Source: Trichoplax sp. H2 (taxonomy: Eukaryota > Placozoa > Uniplacotomia > Trichoplacea). From it: DNA of 55,477 bases. The DNA lies in NCBI GenBank assembly GCA_003344405.1, contig NOWV01000306.1:1-55477 (forward strand), written 5' to 3'. This document shows positions 1 to 13,300 of this stretch, one piece after another. The translations under genes and the position numbers were made by a program. The notes under the pieces are model-generated. The model was not told where the DNA came from. It searched no databases and saw nothing but the letters and a program-made list of their open reading frames with translations. The first letter of the stretch is position 1, and every line of letters starts with the position of its first letter.

Positions 1-640
1 TTCATCCGCTGCTGCGTTTTCCACACTTTTTTTTCGTTCAAATGTATTTCAAGTTCTACGAATTTGGATGACTAGACGTACTAGAAAATATTCTGTGCAA
101 AGTTAATTTTGTAATGACTAGAAATACGGTAATCAGTACTGTATGACGTTGTTTTTTTAGCAGAGTTTACATCTAGTCTAGCTATCTAGCCACTTTTATT
201 ATTATTATTGATATCTAAAATCGTCAATGTACTGTACACAGATCGTACAGTAATCCATGAATGATGGATGAATTTATAACCAGGCAGTGTATCATATTGA
301 CTGTCTAAGTGTCTATGCGTTATCAACCTCCATAATGAACAATCCATTACGATACAATCTGCTTTAAATAAGCTTAACGACTAAAACTAAGTCGCCACCA
401 AATTGACGCTTGTATCAGTCGAAATCAAATCAATATTAATTAATTCCAAGGACTACATGTGTAAAAGCGAGAATGAATCAATCACCATGCAGTAATTTAG
501 TAACTAACAAGAGAGTAACACGACAGTCATATTGGATTCAATAAAAGACAGATAAAAGTGAAGTGATAGCGATTTGAGTAATCTCAGGTACTCGAATTAA
601 ATACGAATGTCATGAATCCGCTAAAGTACCTCAAAGTGAT
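1..640. other. AT-rich non-coding stretch
   Basis: I see no convincing coding exon on either strand, no RNA gene and no clear repeat. The stretch has frequent stops in all frames. It may hold distal upstream sequence of the FNBP4-like gene or the tail of a gene outside the window. Confidence 0.5.
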
Positions 641-689
641 CTGGCCATTCAAAGCAGTAGGATCGGTAAATAATAACCAACAGAAGGGA

Positions 690-772
690 ATGATGGGAAA
701 AAAGAGCAGAACCACGGGAACGTGAAGAGAAGAACCACGGGAAGGAAAAAGAGAAGAACCACGGGAAGGTAG
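690..772. repeat. Short tandem repeat, about 26-bp unit, three copies
   Basis: The motif AGAACCACGGGAA occurs three times, near 707, 731 and 757, separated by GA-rich sequence such as GTGAAGAG and GGAAAAAGAG. It is a purine-rich minisatellite directly beside the GTAC palindrome block. Confidence 0.7.
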
Positions 773-779
773 CGCGGTT

Positions 780-1880
780 GGGCTAACTGCTTGAAATGTA
801 CTGTACTGTATTCTGACTGTAGGCTAAATGCTGTGTCACGATAGACTGCTACAGTACTGTACTGTACAGTACTGCACACTCAGTCGAGTACAGACACTAC
901 TCTACAATACAGTACACTGTACTCCAGCCATGTACAGTACCAAGACCCTACAGTCTATCGGTATCAGGTTGACAGGAGATGCGCTGGCATCAGTTCTAGT
1001 TCTAGTGTATTGTAGTCTAGCATAATTTTAAGGTCGTGGTTTGTGTAGCAGCTTGAAATGTACTGTATACAGTAGTACAGTACTGTACAGTAATGCTGTG
1101 TCATGATACAGTACAGTAGTGTACAGTATGTACTGTACATTTGTACAGTATGAAGTTCTATTGTACTGTACAGTACTGTACGTAGTTTTAAAGTACTGTA
1201 CAGTACACTTTATAGTACAGTACTGTACTGGGTACAGTGGTCTGTAATTACTTACTGTACTGTACTGTACTGTACAGTACAGTAATTTGTACAGTACAAT
1301 ACAAGCTGAAAGAGAAGAGTGGCAACGCTCTGTACTGTACTGTACAGTACAGTACAGTACTCACTGCAAGGGTACAGTACAGTACTAGGGTCTCTAATGT
1401 ACTGTACACTAATGTGTACAGTACAGAAAAACTTTTTCTTCGTTTGCACATGTGCAATAAGGGTCACTCATAATGTGGATCGCTATGATCACGTGTCTCA
1501 AATACTGAGTGCACAGTACAGTGTACTGTACTGTACAGCACAGATGCAATGTTGTACTGTACAGTACAGTACTGTACGGTATAGTACAGTACGGTATAGT
1601 ACAGTACAGAATGAGCTCATGGCACAGAACAAAGGACAGTACAGTACTGTGCAGTGTACTGTCCAAAAACGAGTGCTGTACCACTACAGTACTGTACTAA
1701 ATGTGAATGAATAAGGGACTACTGACGAGAGAATATCGTGTAGTGATGTAGTGATGGCATCACAGACGGACGAGGCCCCGACTCAACTCATGCCACTACG
1801 GTACAGTGTACAATGTACAGTACTTATCGTCCTCGTAAGACTGTACACTGTACAGTCCTTGCACTGTACAACTTGTGAGC
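780..1880. repeat. Dense GTAC/TGTACA palindromic repeat block (left)
   Basis: This 1.1-kb block is built largely from GTACAGTAC, GTACTGTAC and the perfect 12-bp palindrome TACTGTACAGTA, of which I count at least seven exact copies by eye. Because the unit is its own reverse complement, both strands give long Tyr/Ser/Thr/Val/Cys-rich frames that are not genes. It has no constant period, so it is a field of nested short palindromes and not a clean tandem array. It lies upstream of the FNBP4-like gene. A sister block lies at 53940-54740. Function unknown. Confidence 0.9.
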
Positions 1881-2170
1881 AACATCCAGCGACTACCGGT
1901 GGTCAAAGTGGTCAAATTATCCAATTGGAATCGTCATCACTCACCAACATCCAATGCAATATCTGCTATTCCATTGTATTTCCAATCCGACCTAGAAAAA
2001 GTGGACTTCATTCCTGCTTGCAGTTAATTCATCCAAAGCATGGTTATACTGGATAGGCTACTGATTACTGTAGATTGTACAGAACAAATTACTTGGTGCA
2101 ATAATAACAAGTGAATGCAAGAATATTGAATCATTTCTACCTACAAGACGACGGATTAACGTGGATAAAG

Positions 2171-5100
2171 ATGCAAAAACGCCAATATAAAAGCAATCGT
2201 AGAAAGATTTTGCAGCTAGATCCCGGATCAGACAAGATCGATGGTTAGTTGTAGTTGTCAGTATTGAAATTTAATGATGCCCCATATAATACGACCAATA
2301 GTCACTATTCAGTCATTATAAATACCATATGAATGGAGCCTACTACTAATGTGCTCGCATGACAATGAATTGTGATCGTGACACCTTCACCAATAGTAAT
2401 CAATGGCGAGCTCTATTTCTCTTTGTTGACAATACAGTATAGCACTCCACTATCCATGATCAATTAAATATGCAATACCATTACTATCAATACATTCGTA
2501 GAAATGAAGTACTTGTACAAGTCAACAAGTTCGATTTGAGATGATAGATACATCCTAAGGTGGGATAAAATCAATCACTAATTGATATCTACCATATATA
2601 TCACACAGCCAATTCATCAATATCTGCTATGGATGCAACCTTAGAGATAGAAGAAACCAATATTGCCGGTCTTGTTAGCTATGAAGACAGTGATGAAGGT
2701 AACTATGCATAATATCACTACTATTTCTAAATTGTAATCAAGGTAATTGCAACCATATTGAGAGAGCTTGGTATAAATTGGAGTAATGACGTTCAGCCTG
2801 CACTAAAATACTAAACGTTGTACTTTGCACTACTAAATACATGAACTGAATGATGATGATATACAGTTGTAGTCCTATATTACATGATAACTTTTTAGTA
2901 AGTACACGGGCATATTGGTCTATAGCAAAGACTACAGGCGTTTTCGATCAAATTACTGGACAAGTTTATCAGTAATTGAAATGCACTTTCGTCATCACTC
3001 ATCGTCGTTTATTATGCATTTTATGCATAGAAGCAAAATCAAGCAACAAGAAGCCCCTTATCAAGCAGCCGGAGCGTAAAGATCAAATTGCACAAGAAGT
3101 TGCCAGCTTTATGCTTGTAAGTCGCGCATTTTATAAACTAATATAGTAATGCATTTTGCCTAACTAGAAGAGTAGTCTTAGCTAATGTTGATATTCATTC
3201 TGAAAACTTATTACGTTATCTCACCCAACAGTCATGTTATTCTGCTAACTGTAAAAGCAAAGTACTATAATATAATATATTTGTACGCCAATGATCTTGA
3301 TCAATATAAGAGTATCTCATTCGCTGTAATAAACTAACCCGATAATAGCATTAGAACGTTAATTAATATAACTTTAACATGAACAAGCAACATCTTAAGC
3401 GCAAGATTTTCACACTAGTAGCAATAGAATAATCTTTTGTGATACGTGAACGAACAAAAACAATACAATTTGATCGATGTTGTTATAGAAAGACTATAAA
3501 GTTTTTGTTGAAGTAAGGAACTATTAGAATTGTTTGTTAATCAAGATCACAAAAATTACCCTAAGTATATTTGTAAATCATTTAGCTCATTAAAAATGAG
3601 GACTGCAATATAATGATAATATCTTATTGATATTCTTAGGAAATAGATGCAATGGAGCAAGATACCAGTGATGATCAAAATCTCAGGGCCACGCAGCCAC
3701 CTAAATCGACTGAAATTATATCTACATCTTTCCGAAGCCTTGACAAGACTGATGATAAAGCTATATGGTTAGAATGTTACGATCAGAATTCCAATAGTGT
3801 CTACTACTGGAATACTGAAAATAATAAAGTTTCATGGGTTCTACCTGAAAACGCCAAAGTACAATCCGCGTTGTCACAGCTTTATCAAGATCACGCTGAC
3901 GATATAAAAGCTACTATTTCTGATAGTGATGAAATTACCGGTATAGAAGAAACAACAAATGGTAAGAATTTAATCATTTATCCGTAATTTAAACTAATAC
4001 ATCAATACTTAATAATTAGGAAGTACATGTTGGCTGGTAATTCTTATGACACCTATATATTAATATCCTTATTATGCGCACGTAATGAACCAACTGATAA
4101 CATAAGTTGTACTAGGTTTTTAACAGTTAAAAATAACTAACTCTTTAATAACTGTAGCTAATCGATTAGGATGCGTTTCGCTTGAATTCTATATAAAAAT
4201 AATTTAATTAATAATGTATGTACATAATATGACCCATTATGAGTTGCGCCGTCTTTCACTGACATTTTAGAAAATAATGTAAACAAAGAAAGTAAAATTG
4301 ATCAAGCAAGAAAGAAGCGCCCAATTCCTGATAATAATACGGTAACGTTGGAAAATGATGCTAAAAAGCGACATATAGAAGCGTGCGAAGAATCTCATTC
4401 TGACAAGGGTCTATCAAGTGATAAAATAACAGTAAGTTTCACCACAACTTCTTCGTATGTTTTGCTCGCATGATTACAAAAGTATTATTGCACAATATAG
4501 CGAATTAATTATAACATTTAAATGATTAATGGTACTCTAGGATGACATAATAGAAGCATCCTTACGACTTCGACAAAAGCTAGATGTAATTGGTGTGCAA
4601 AAACTATCCATATCTGATGCTCAAATAGCTCTAATTCAATTAGAGGTGCTGTAGCTTTAAGAAAATTTAACACGCCCTTTCAACTGCATTAAAATGCTAT
4701 TTGCAACATTTTCTATTGGTTAATGTAATAGACGAAGGCAGACTGCAAGCACTGATATAAAATCATTGATAATTGTGTTATGCAGATACGTTTCAACGAT
4801 TGGCAAAAGGGTGTATTAAATGGTAAATATTTTCTGGAGAGAATTTTAGAAACCGAAAAATCCTTCCATAAACCTTACGATTTAGACAGCATAAATTCTT
4901 TAGAAGATTCGATCGAAAGTCCGGAAAATCTAGAAAAGTAAACTTTTTACGTATTACCTCTTTTACGGTTTATTATTTGAATAGTTTAACATAACGGATA
5001 TATCCAACAGCAATTTAATATAATATTATGAGCCCTATATTGAACGATGCAATTGCTTACAAGAAGTCACTGGTATTCTAATGTAGACAAGAGATAGTCG

Positions 5101-5901
5101 AGGAAGAACCTGGTTTAGAAGCTGCAGATCAGCATCCTGACGATAGCCAAGAATGCACCCCCCACACTCCTGACATTTCGAGTGGTATATAGCATGAGTG
5201 AAAATTTATAGTTAAAATAACAAAGTGAACGATGTTGTCAACTTAACAGATTGTATAACTGATACTGTACAACGCAATTACAGCTGAAGAAGGTGAAATT
5301 ATCGACAGCCCGCCGTCAAGCGAGACTACCGTAACAGAAGAGACTTACAAGTACTAATAAAAGATAACACATATTTCGATGATAAATTTTTAGTCACAGC
5401 GTGAGATTAATTTTGTATTCACTTTGTTGTATAGTACCAAGGATGTGTCAGATAGCGTACATGACAGCCTTCCGCCCGATTCTGAAGACACTACAAATGT
5501 CAATACCGACGAAAGCGTTAGTATCAATCAACTTGCTTATCCTATCTTTCCATTAAACAGGCCAAGCTGAAGCTTTTGATCCTTAGATTAAACCATACTA
5601 AGTTTACTTATAAGTGGAGCAGCTATTTATCGTAACTGTTATCTCATATTAATATTGTTACTTTCAGAAATGTACTGAATCGCCGGTAGCGCCGAAGAAA
5701 AAAGTACGTGTAACGTGCATTTCTTATTACTGTTCTTCACTGGCTTTATTGATCTTTAATTCGATCAATTGATAGCATCAATTATTATTCTTGTTAAAGG
5801 CGAAGAAAAAATTTACTAGTTCATCCATATCGTTTAAAAAGAAAAACATGGCTTCCTTAGTGAGCAAATGGCAGTCTATTCGCAGCAGTTCCAAGAAGTA
5901 G
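2171..5901 (+). CDS. FNBP4: FNBP4-like WW-domain protein (formin-binding protein 4 family), 12 exons, 457 aa
   Basis: Twelve exons keep phase throughout: 2171-2243, 2609-2698, 3031-3116, 3640-3961, 4271-4431, 4541-4645, 4786-4937, 5087-5184, 5284-5350, 5435-5516, 5668-5703 and 5800-5901. A basic N-terminus carrying RRKILQLDPG is followed by an acidic stretch (GLVSYEDSDEG) and one WW domain at residues 126-152 (first Trp 126, YYW 138-140, second Trp 149, Pro 152). Then come Lys-rich linkers, a helical segment with RFNDWQKGVLNGKYF, and a Lys-rich tail with SLVSKWQ. The ILQL start, the WW type and the NDW..G.LNGKY helix are what I recall of FNBP4, a nuclear proline-binding protein linked to formins and splicing. 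Oddities: vertebrate FNBP4 has two WW domains and a longer C-terminus; here I find one WW and a stop soon after SLVSKWQ. The start is the first Met before the ILQL block. A further 3' exon cannot be excluded. Confidence 0.85.
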
Positions 5902-7311
5902 GATAAAATGGATACGCGATTTATCAGTCTTCAGGTGTCAAACACTATGACGGACATGCTTAACTAGGATCATAGAAGCTACCTTTACCACTTCAAGCTG
6001 CATTATATTTCGTTTATGTGCACTAAATTTAACATTATACATAGTACACAAAATGCTATATTCATAAACTATTTGAATTAAGAAAAAGATGTAATTGATG
6101 CGCCTATTTTTGGAAATGTCATTCGGTAATGATATGCTCTTAATCGTAAATACTACCTTGAAGACGCAATTGTACATTTTCACGCTTTATCGCAAAAGCT
6201 TAAAGGAAACGTAATTCTGTGAATTGAATGCGAATATTTTAATAAGCATATCGGGGTAATGTAAGATATCATTGTGAACATTATTTTTTTATTTTAAAAG
6301 CAGTTTGCAAAGTTACAGCTACGGCCTTCTTCCTTTCATGAAGAAAAGAAGAAAATTTAAATTAAATTTTGAACGCCTTATTATATCTTTCTTTCTACAT
6401 TCCTAATGTTAAATACCGTTAATATATTCATCATTATAAATACTGTACAGTGCCACATTTTACAGTAAGACAAGATTATAAGTTGTAAATTAATTCAGTT
6501 GCAATATTTTCTTAATGATTGGTTTTTCCTCTGCCCTTGGTACAGGAGCTTGGTTGTATACATCTTCCTTATTCAAATAAAGCATTACCTAAATATGATT
6601 TAAGAGACCGTGGTTAAATAATATCTGCCTATGAAATTGAATAAACGATTCATGGCGTTTACTACTTTATATCGATACTCTTTAATATTTAGTATACTAT
6701 GACTGTCTTATCACCAATACTCTGGTAATATGAGAAAGCTGTTTCTACTGTTTGTTAACTAACAATCAATTTTATAAGAGCATAAATTACGTGAAACCAC
6801 CGCATCCTAACTACTACGCTGAATGTTACTAATATTAGAATTAGAGCAAATTCAAGTTAAAAACCTCCTGTATTACGTCAAGTTGATCGAATGATATGAA
6901 CTAAAAGCAGAGACAATGCAGTTTCAACAATCTGCCTTTTCACCTGCATTTATCTACGGATACGGATGTGTCATATATAGTCGATACATTTCATGAAAAA
7001 TTTTAAGTTAAGCAAATATCGTAAATATAAGATATTACGAATGACAAGCTAGAAGATACATATAAATACGGAATAAAAATCCATTAGAACCAAGTATTAT
7101 GAATAAACTACTACCGTAAGTTAAAAGTAGTCCAGTATCAATGTATTCCGTACGGTACTTTACGCACATATTCCAGTAAAACATTAAACTATATTTACAT
7201 TAAAATTAATATGAAAAAATTTACCAAATGTAACCTATATGAAATCGAATTTCTGGTTATCTATGTAATATACGTGCATATTGAATAAATTATCAGAAAG
7301 ATATAGCTGTC
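5902..7311. other. Intergenic AT-rich spacer
   Basis: This lies between the ends of two convergent genes. It should hold both 3' UTRs. I found no coding exon with splice signals; an 81-codon minus-strand frame at 5938-6183 has no recognisable content. Confidence 0.5.
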
Positions 7312-10300
7312 TTAGTTTTGCCTAAAAGTGCAATTGTTATTATTAGTAGGACTAATACCGTGGTTTTGTGTGTCTGAATTAGTCGTGTCTGTCTGGGTCG
7401 ATGGTGAGTCAGCTTGAGTAGGTGATCGCTGGTCGGTTTGTATATGTTGGTTGTCTTCTGTTTGTATTTCATTGCTTATGTAACCCTGGTTATCATGAAC
7501 TGTACTTGCAGGAACTGTTGTCGTCGCTCTGGGTATATCAAGAGCATTTATATTACCAGAGCTGACTTTTCTAGAAGTAAATTCTAATTTATTTTCACCC
7601 ATTTCTGCATTAATCAAGTTTCCATTTCTCTGTAATAGAAAATTGTAGATCAATATGGGAAATCACCTTGATGGTCATATGATATTCGAAACGAAGTGTT
7701 AATTTATTTGAAATATCTATCTAAACAAACCTGTCTCATGGTTCGTTTGCTACTGGCACGAGATACGCAAAATTTAAACATGAAGAGTTCAATGATCAGA
7801 AGGATGGTAGCCAACATCAAAGCACCACCAAGAACCATGAAGATACCAGCTACATTGTTGACCCCCAATTCAACTGCATCAGCTGCAGAAGACGTTGAAG
7901 GAGGGCACTGAGTCTGCTGATCCCACCATTTTGCTCGCAGCTTTTCTGTCTCTCCTCTTTCTTGCAATTTTAAGGCAGCTAAGGTAAAGGCATCTCTATA
8001 TGGAGAGTTTTTCTGTAAACCTGATGATTGTAAGTACGCAAGCTTAAAGTGTTTTGAATCTGCCATAGCAATTAGTATACTTATCTATACAATTATGAAC
8101 TAGCTATACAAAAATTTATCACATCAACTTCCTAAGCTATTGCTCTTAATTATTAATTAGAAAAAATCGCTAGAGTAATAATGTCTAGGAGTTTGCAACT
8201 TCATACATGATCTAGCAATTTAAATAATTAATTATCATCATAAAGTATGTTACGTGCTGATTTACTAGTTAATAAATATTCATTACTTGGAATAGCAGCG
8301 TTTTGCTAACTACCTACATGTCGACAATCTCGACATATGTGTGAAACTTGTAAGCAGAAATTACCTCATCGACAATTCAGTTAACGATTATTAATTTTAT
8401 CGACAGAGTAGAGAACACCGTCTTTAGTACTACTAAAATTTCGTAAACTTCATTTATGGCATAATATTTAGAAAGTTATTGCATACTTTGTCATATACAA
8501 TGCCTAACAAATACGATACGTAAGCAACAGATACGGGACTATATAGTATTTGCTAGAAAGGGTACTATCAGATAAACTACCAGGTCAATTATTGATACAT
8601 TTGAAACTGCTAAAGCAGGAAATGTCAAAGTCATCAATATCGAAAAATTCTTTTATAATTTAGCACTATTTTTTTAGCTAAATTACATAACCGTATACGA
8701 CTTTTTAAGTGCTAATAGTAGCAATCTCATTCAAGCAATATTTCCTTAACCAAGGAAGTGCTAGACAGGAATTTTTCACGTTCATAATCTAGTCAATTAC
8801 TAATACCTTACAATTGCTAAAATAGGAAATATTAGAGTAACTATTGTAATAATAAATTCTTTACTGCACCCTGTGAATAGCATAATAATATAAAACCTTA
8901 AGTACTAATTCAATACTATATAGTATCAGTATACTTCTTAGCTAAATAAAGATGGATAATTTGTATCACGATTATCTAACAATTAAAGCAATCGTTCGTA
9001 CTTTTGGCTATTGATATCAGACTTACCAATACCAAAGCCGCGTAGATCAAATTTTGAACCAACTACCATAACATCGCAAGGTTTTCGCAATGCTGCATAT
9101 TCTAGTTCAGGATAATACCAAATAAATGCATATTTCCCTTTACTTCGCCTGACTTTGTTTATACCAACAAGTGATGAATTAAGTAAAGAAGTCTTGCTAT
9201 TTTCTAAAATATGAGACCAAGCGTTTCTGTAGACTGTTTCGGTCGATGATTTTAAAAAATCCATGGCTTCGCTATCAATCACTGTTCCATAATCGATGGC
9301 GCTTTGCTTAGTTAAATCTTGGACTGAAGATACAGGAACAGCTAAATTAGAAGTGGTCAAAAAAGCAGCCATATTCGCTGTATAAGATGCAACCATAACC
9401 ATAACGAAAAACCAATAAAATGTAGCTAATAATCTTCCAGAAATAGATCGAGGATAAGCTTCAACTCCTTGCTGTAAATAAGAACCAATTGCAAACCAGA
9501 AACTGTTCGCTAAGTTAAATTTAACACGGGGTAAAGCATTACGAGGTAGAACTTTCTTAAGTCGAGTTTTCTTTTTACTACTACCAAAACGAGATCTCAA
9601 GCCAGGGAAGCAATTACCATAATCAAGATCGACCGGACTATATTGATCTAATAAATACATCACCACGCCGACACAAATTAAAGCTAAAGCAATCAAAATC
9701 CAGACAAGCGGTGAGAATGGTCTTAAAAAAGCGAAAAAATCCGCATTTCGATTGGGCTTCGAAATTAATAATTGCAATCCTGACTGCATAAACGGTTTAG
9801 TAAAATCAATTACACTTTGTCTAAACGACGTAATAGATAATGGAGCTACTGCTATATCCATTTCCTATTCAAATGAAATACAAGAATAGTTATTTTAGTA
9901 TAGGAATTACAATTTGTTAATGCAATCAAATTTACTAGGTCCTTGGTGTAATATTCTAAGATATGATAGATAATCATTAAGAGAGAAAAATTAAATGGAA
10001 GCGATCACTGATTTTAAATTTATGTACCCTTCGTGCTAACTGGCCAACCATACCGTCCCAGTTGCCGTCTTCTAATAACTCTCCAAAGATATTACTAGGT
10101 TCTAAACTAATGGTAAAGTTGAAGCCTAGTTCTGCAACTAATAATTTTAATAAGTCAATGCAATAGCCTTCGAATGCATCGATTCCAGGCCCTCTTTGAT
10201 TTTCTGGTTTGTACATAATAAACGGTGCATCCTAAACGATATTCACAAATAAGTACTTAAGGAGAAAGGAAACAGTTAAAACAGAAATATACTCATGGTC

Positions 10301-13300
10301 GGAATGAATTGAAACTCTACTTGATTACTGAAATAGTAAAATATTGATTTTTAGAGTATGTACGATAGATTTTCTCTTATATGTTGGTAAAATTATTCAT
10401 GCTCAACAAAATTAATAGATTCTGTTGTCCCTTATGTAATAACACCAGATCAAATAGACAACACTGGTAATGAAACAGTACCGTACCATGTTTTAAAATC
10501 AATGGGCCTAAAAATAAATATGTGGTGCCTTACGATATATGCTCTTCATGGATCAAAACTAGTATCATGGGCTAGAGCACACTATAATTATAATTTATGT
10601 CAAATGCTTACGAAACAGATTTCACTTATATTGAACTGATATCTGAAAGGTAATTACAACTTATTGAAATTAATTATCACAATCCAAATTTGAGTTCACT
10701 AGCATGGCAAATAATAACATTCAGTATACTGTAAAGTAATACTAACAAGTTTAAGAAACAACTCCAGCCATAATACGAGTAGTGCATCATATTTTAAACA
10801 ACTGCCTACCAATATGAGGTGCGTTCATAGCTTAAAAATAGTAACGCGAACTAGAGGACAAATAATGTAATTATGAATTTGTGCCAAATGCTTACAAAAA
10901 GTTTCACTCATATTCAAACTAATATCTGAGGAGGTAGTTATATCCTATTAAATTAATTATCGAATTTAAAATTTGAATTCATTAGCAAAGTAAATAAAAC
11001 CCGTTATCGATATCAATCACGGCATGATAGCAGATCGTACGTTATACTTACTATCACTGTGGTAATTCGCAAAGTTTCATTGGCCATAAACTGTAAATTT
11101 TGCGGACTTAAAGGATTCGAAGATTCACCATTATCATTACTTTCGGAAGCCGCAAGTACACTTCGCTTCTCACGCTTTGAAATCTGTATGAAGCGTTCAA
11201 GATCGTAAATAACAGGCGAGATCACTGTTACTACGTATTTCGACAACTGGTGTGAATCTTTGAATGTACTATATCGTTTAATTGAATATACAAGGATTTA
11301 ATTTGAAATTACCGAAGATTGCTTCATTCGACTATGAACATCATGTATTTTAGGATTCCAATGCAATCTTTCTCCGCGGTCATTAAATTCAATTTTACCC
11401 GTAGCTCCAGAGAAATAAAGCTGTGATAGTCAATAATCAGCTTGAATTAATAATTAATAAGCTTTTAAAGCAAACTTCTTACAAGCTGCTGTGTGCCCAT
11501 TGACTCATTTTATATTCACCTTTTTAACCTGCCCCATAATAGCATGACCGGATGTCAATGGAATTAGTGGATGACGATTGCAATTAATTTTCTGATGACG
11601 AAATTGATTTAATTGGATAGTCGAACTGATAGCTTTTGCAATAATGTGGACCGCATCATACGAGATAGCTTGTTCAACCTAAGTGGAAGGAAATCCGAAA
11701 TAAGAGAATACCATTGTGCATTAAATCATAAAGTATCAGCAGTATATTATGTAAAGATACACTTGTAATTCGCTTTTTAATTTAAAACCACTAGGAATTT
11801 AAATTGCAATATATGCCTATACGAGTACTATAATCAGGAAATAATTACATTAAATAAAATAAAAACATAAACGAAAATTCTTTCATTACTCTAACATTTT
11901 TCCACTTCTGTTCCATCTTGGTATCTGGGCTGTAACCTATACTATATAACCTCTTTAAGCTAGCAAAATCGTCTTCTGCATCCTGAAATACCTGAAGTTA
12001 TTCGTAATACAGTATTAACAATTAAATGCATTCCAAACGCTACATTAACTAATAAAGAGATTAGTTGCTAAGCTTATGCGATGGGCAAAGTTAGTTTTTA
12101 GATTAGAGAACAATTTATAGTGAAATAATCTTAATTGTATAAACAATTGATAGGAATTAACCTCGTCTTTAATAATCCAAGTATGTTTGAAAGTATGCAT
12201 GTCTTGCCGTACAACCTGTTGCATGTTTAATAATGAGTTAAACCAATAATTTTACGCGTAACTATTTCTCACGTAAAATCATGTAATGAATGGTGATTTC
12301 ATTGAACGAATACACGTATGTACATAATTAAATCTACCCTTAGGTATACGTAAATAACGAAAAAACTGATTATTTTACTTAAATATTAAAATTACTTACG
12401 TATGTAATAATATCATCAATGAGGGTACGATCTACACATAAATAAGCAACTCTAATATCAGCGCGATTAATGCGATTAATTTTAATTGAGATAGCAATGG
12501 ATTTTGTCGTATAATTCCAATCAGACATTTCTTCTAGTTGAACATTAACTTCTCTGCGGTGTGCTAACTGTAGCACACTCACCAACTCTCCGCTATCTAA
12601 AGGGAAAAATTATTTAAGCTTAACAAGTTTCATGGTGCATAACTACATTGACTGCAAGTAGCTTAATCCCTTAAATTTTTTGCTTATCGTAATAATAAAT
12701 TGGACGACAAACTAACCACAAGTTTGATCGTATAGAACTCCAATCCGACGATATTCGTGAATTTCTAAAATGGTAAAGATTTTTTCCAACTCTGCTAACT
12801 TTGATGGCTTCAGGTGGAAACTATAAGATTCGCTACCAATATATTTAGAATGCAATACCGAAGTGATAGCTATATGGGGAATTGTATAATGATAAAAAAT
12901 AGATTCCGCTATAGCCATTGATTGAGGATTTCTTAATGATCCTATAATAGCTACAATTCCATTTTCTATAAATTGGCACACTAAAATAATCGATCATAAA
13001 AACTTAATAACAGTAGAAAAAAAGGGTAATTCAGAATTTTTTAGTACAAATCTATTTCACGTTCTAGGTGCAGTTAGAAAGTATCCAAAATACTGACATT
13101 TAATAATAATTACATCTGAATTATACGAAAATACATTGCACTTACAGTTCAAGATTTATTGTGCAAAGTTATACTATAGTTAAATAAAATAAAATTCCAT
13201 CTTAGAGGCTGCACTAACCTTGCCGAGATACTACGTAAGGGCTGTCTTTGTCGATAGCCTGAAAGACTGGCGTTAGTGTAGCATTCTGTAACGGATAAAT

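Noticed and set aside
649-1714. Several open frames on both strands rich in Tyr, Ser, Thr, Val and Cys
   Set aside because: They are direct translations of the GTAC palindrome repeat; both strands give the same composition and there are no splice or family signals.
5938-6183. 81-codon minus-strand frame after FNBP4
   Set aside because: No recognisable domain and no splice context; probably 3' UTR or intergenic sequence.
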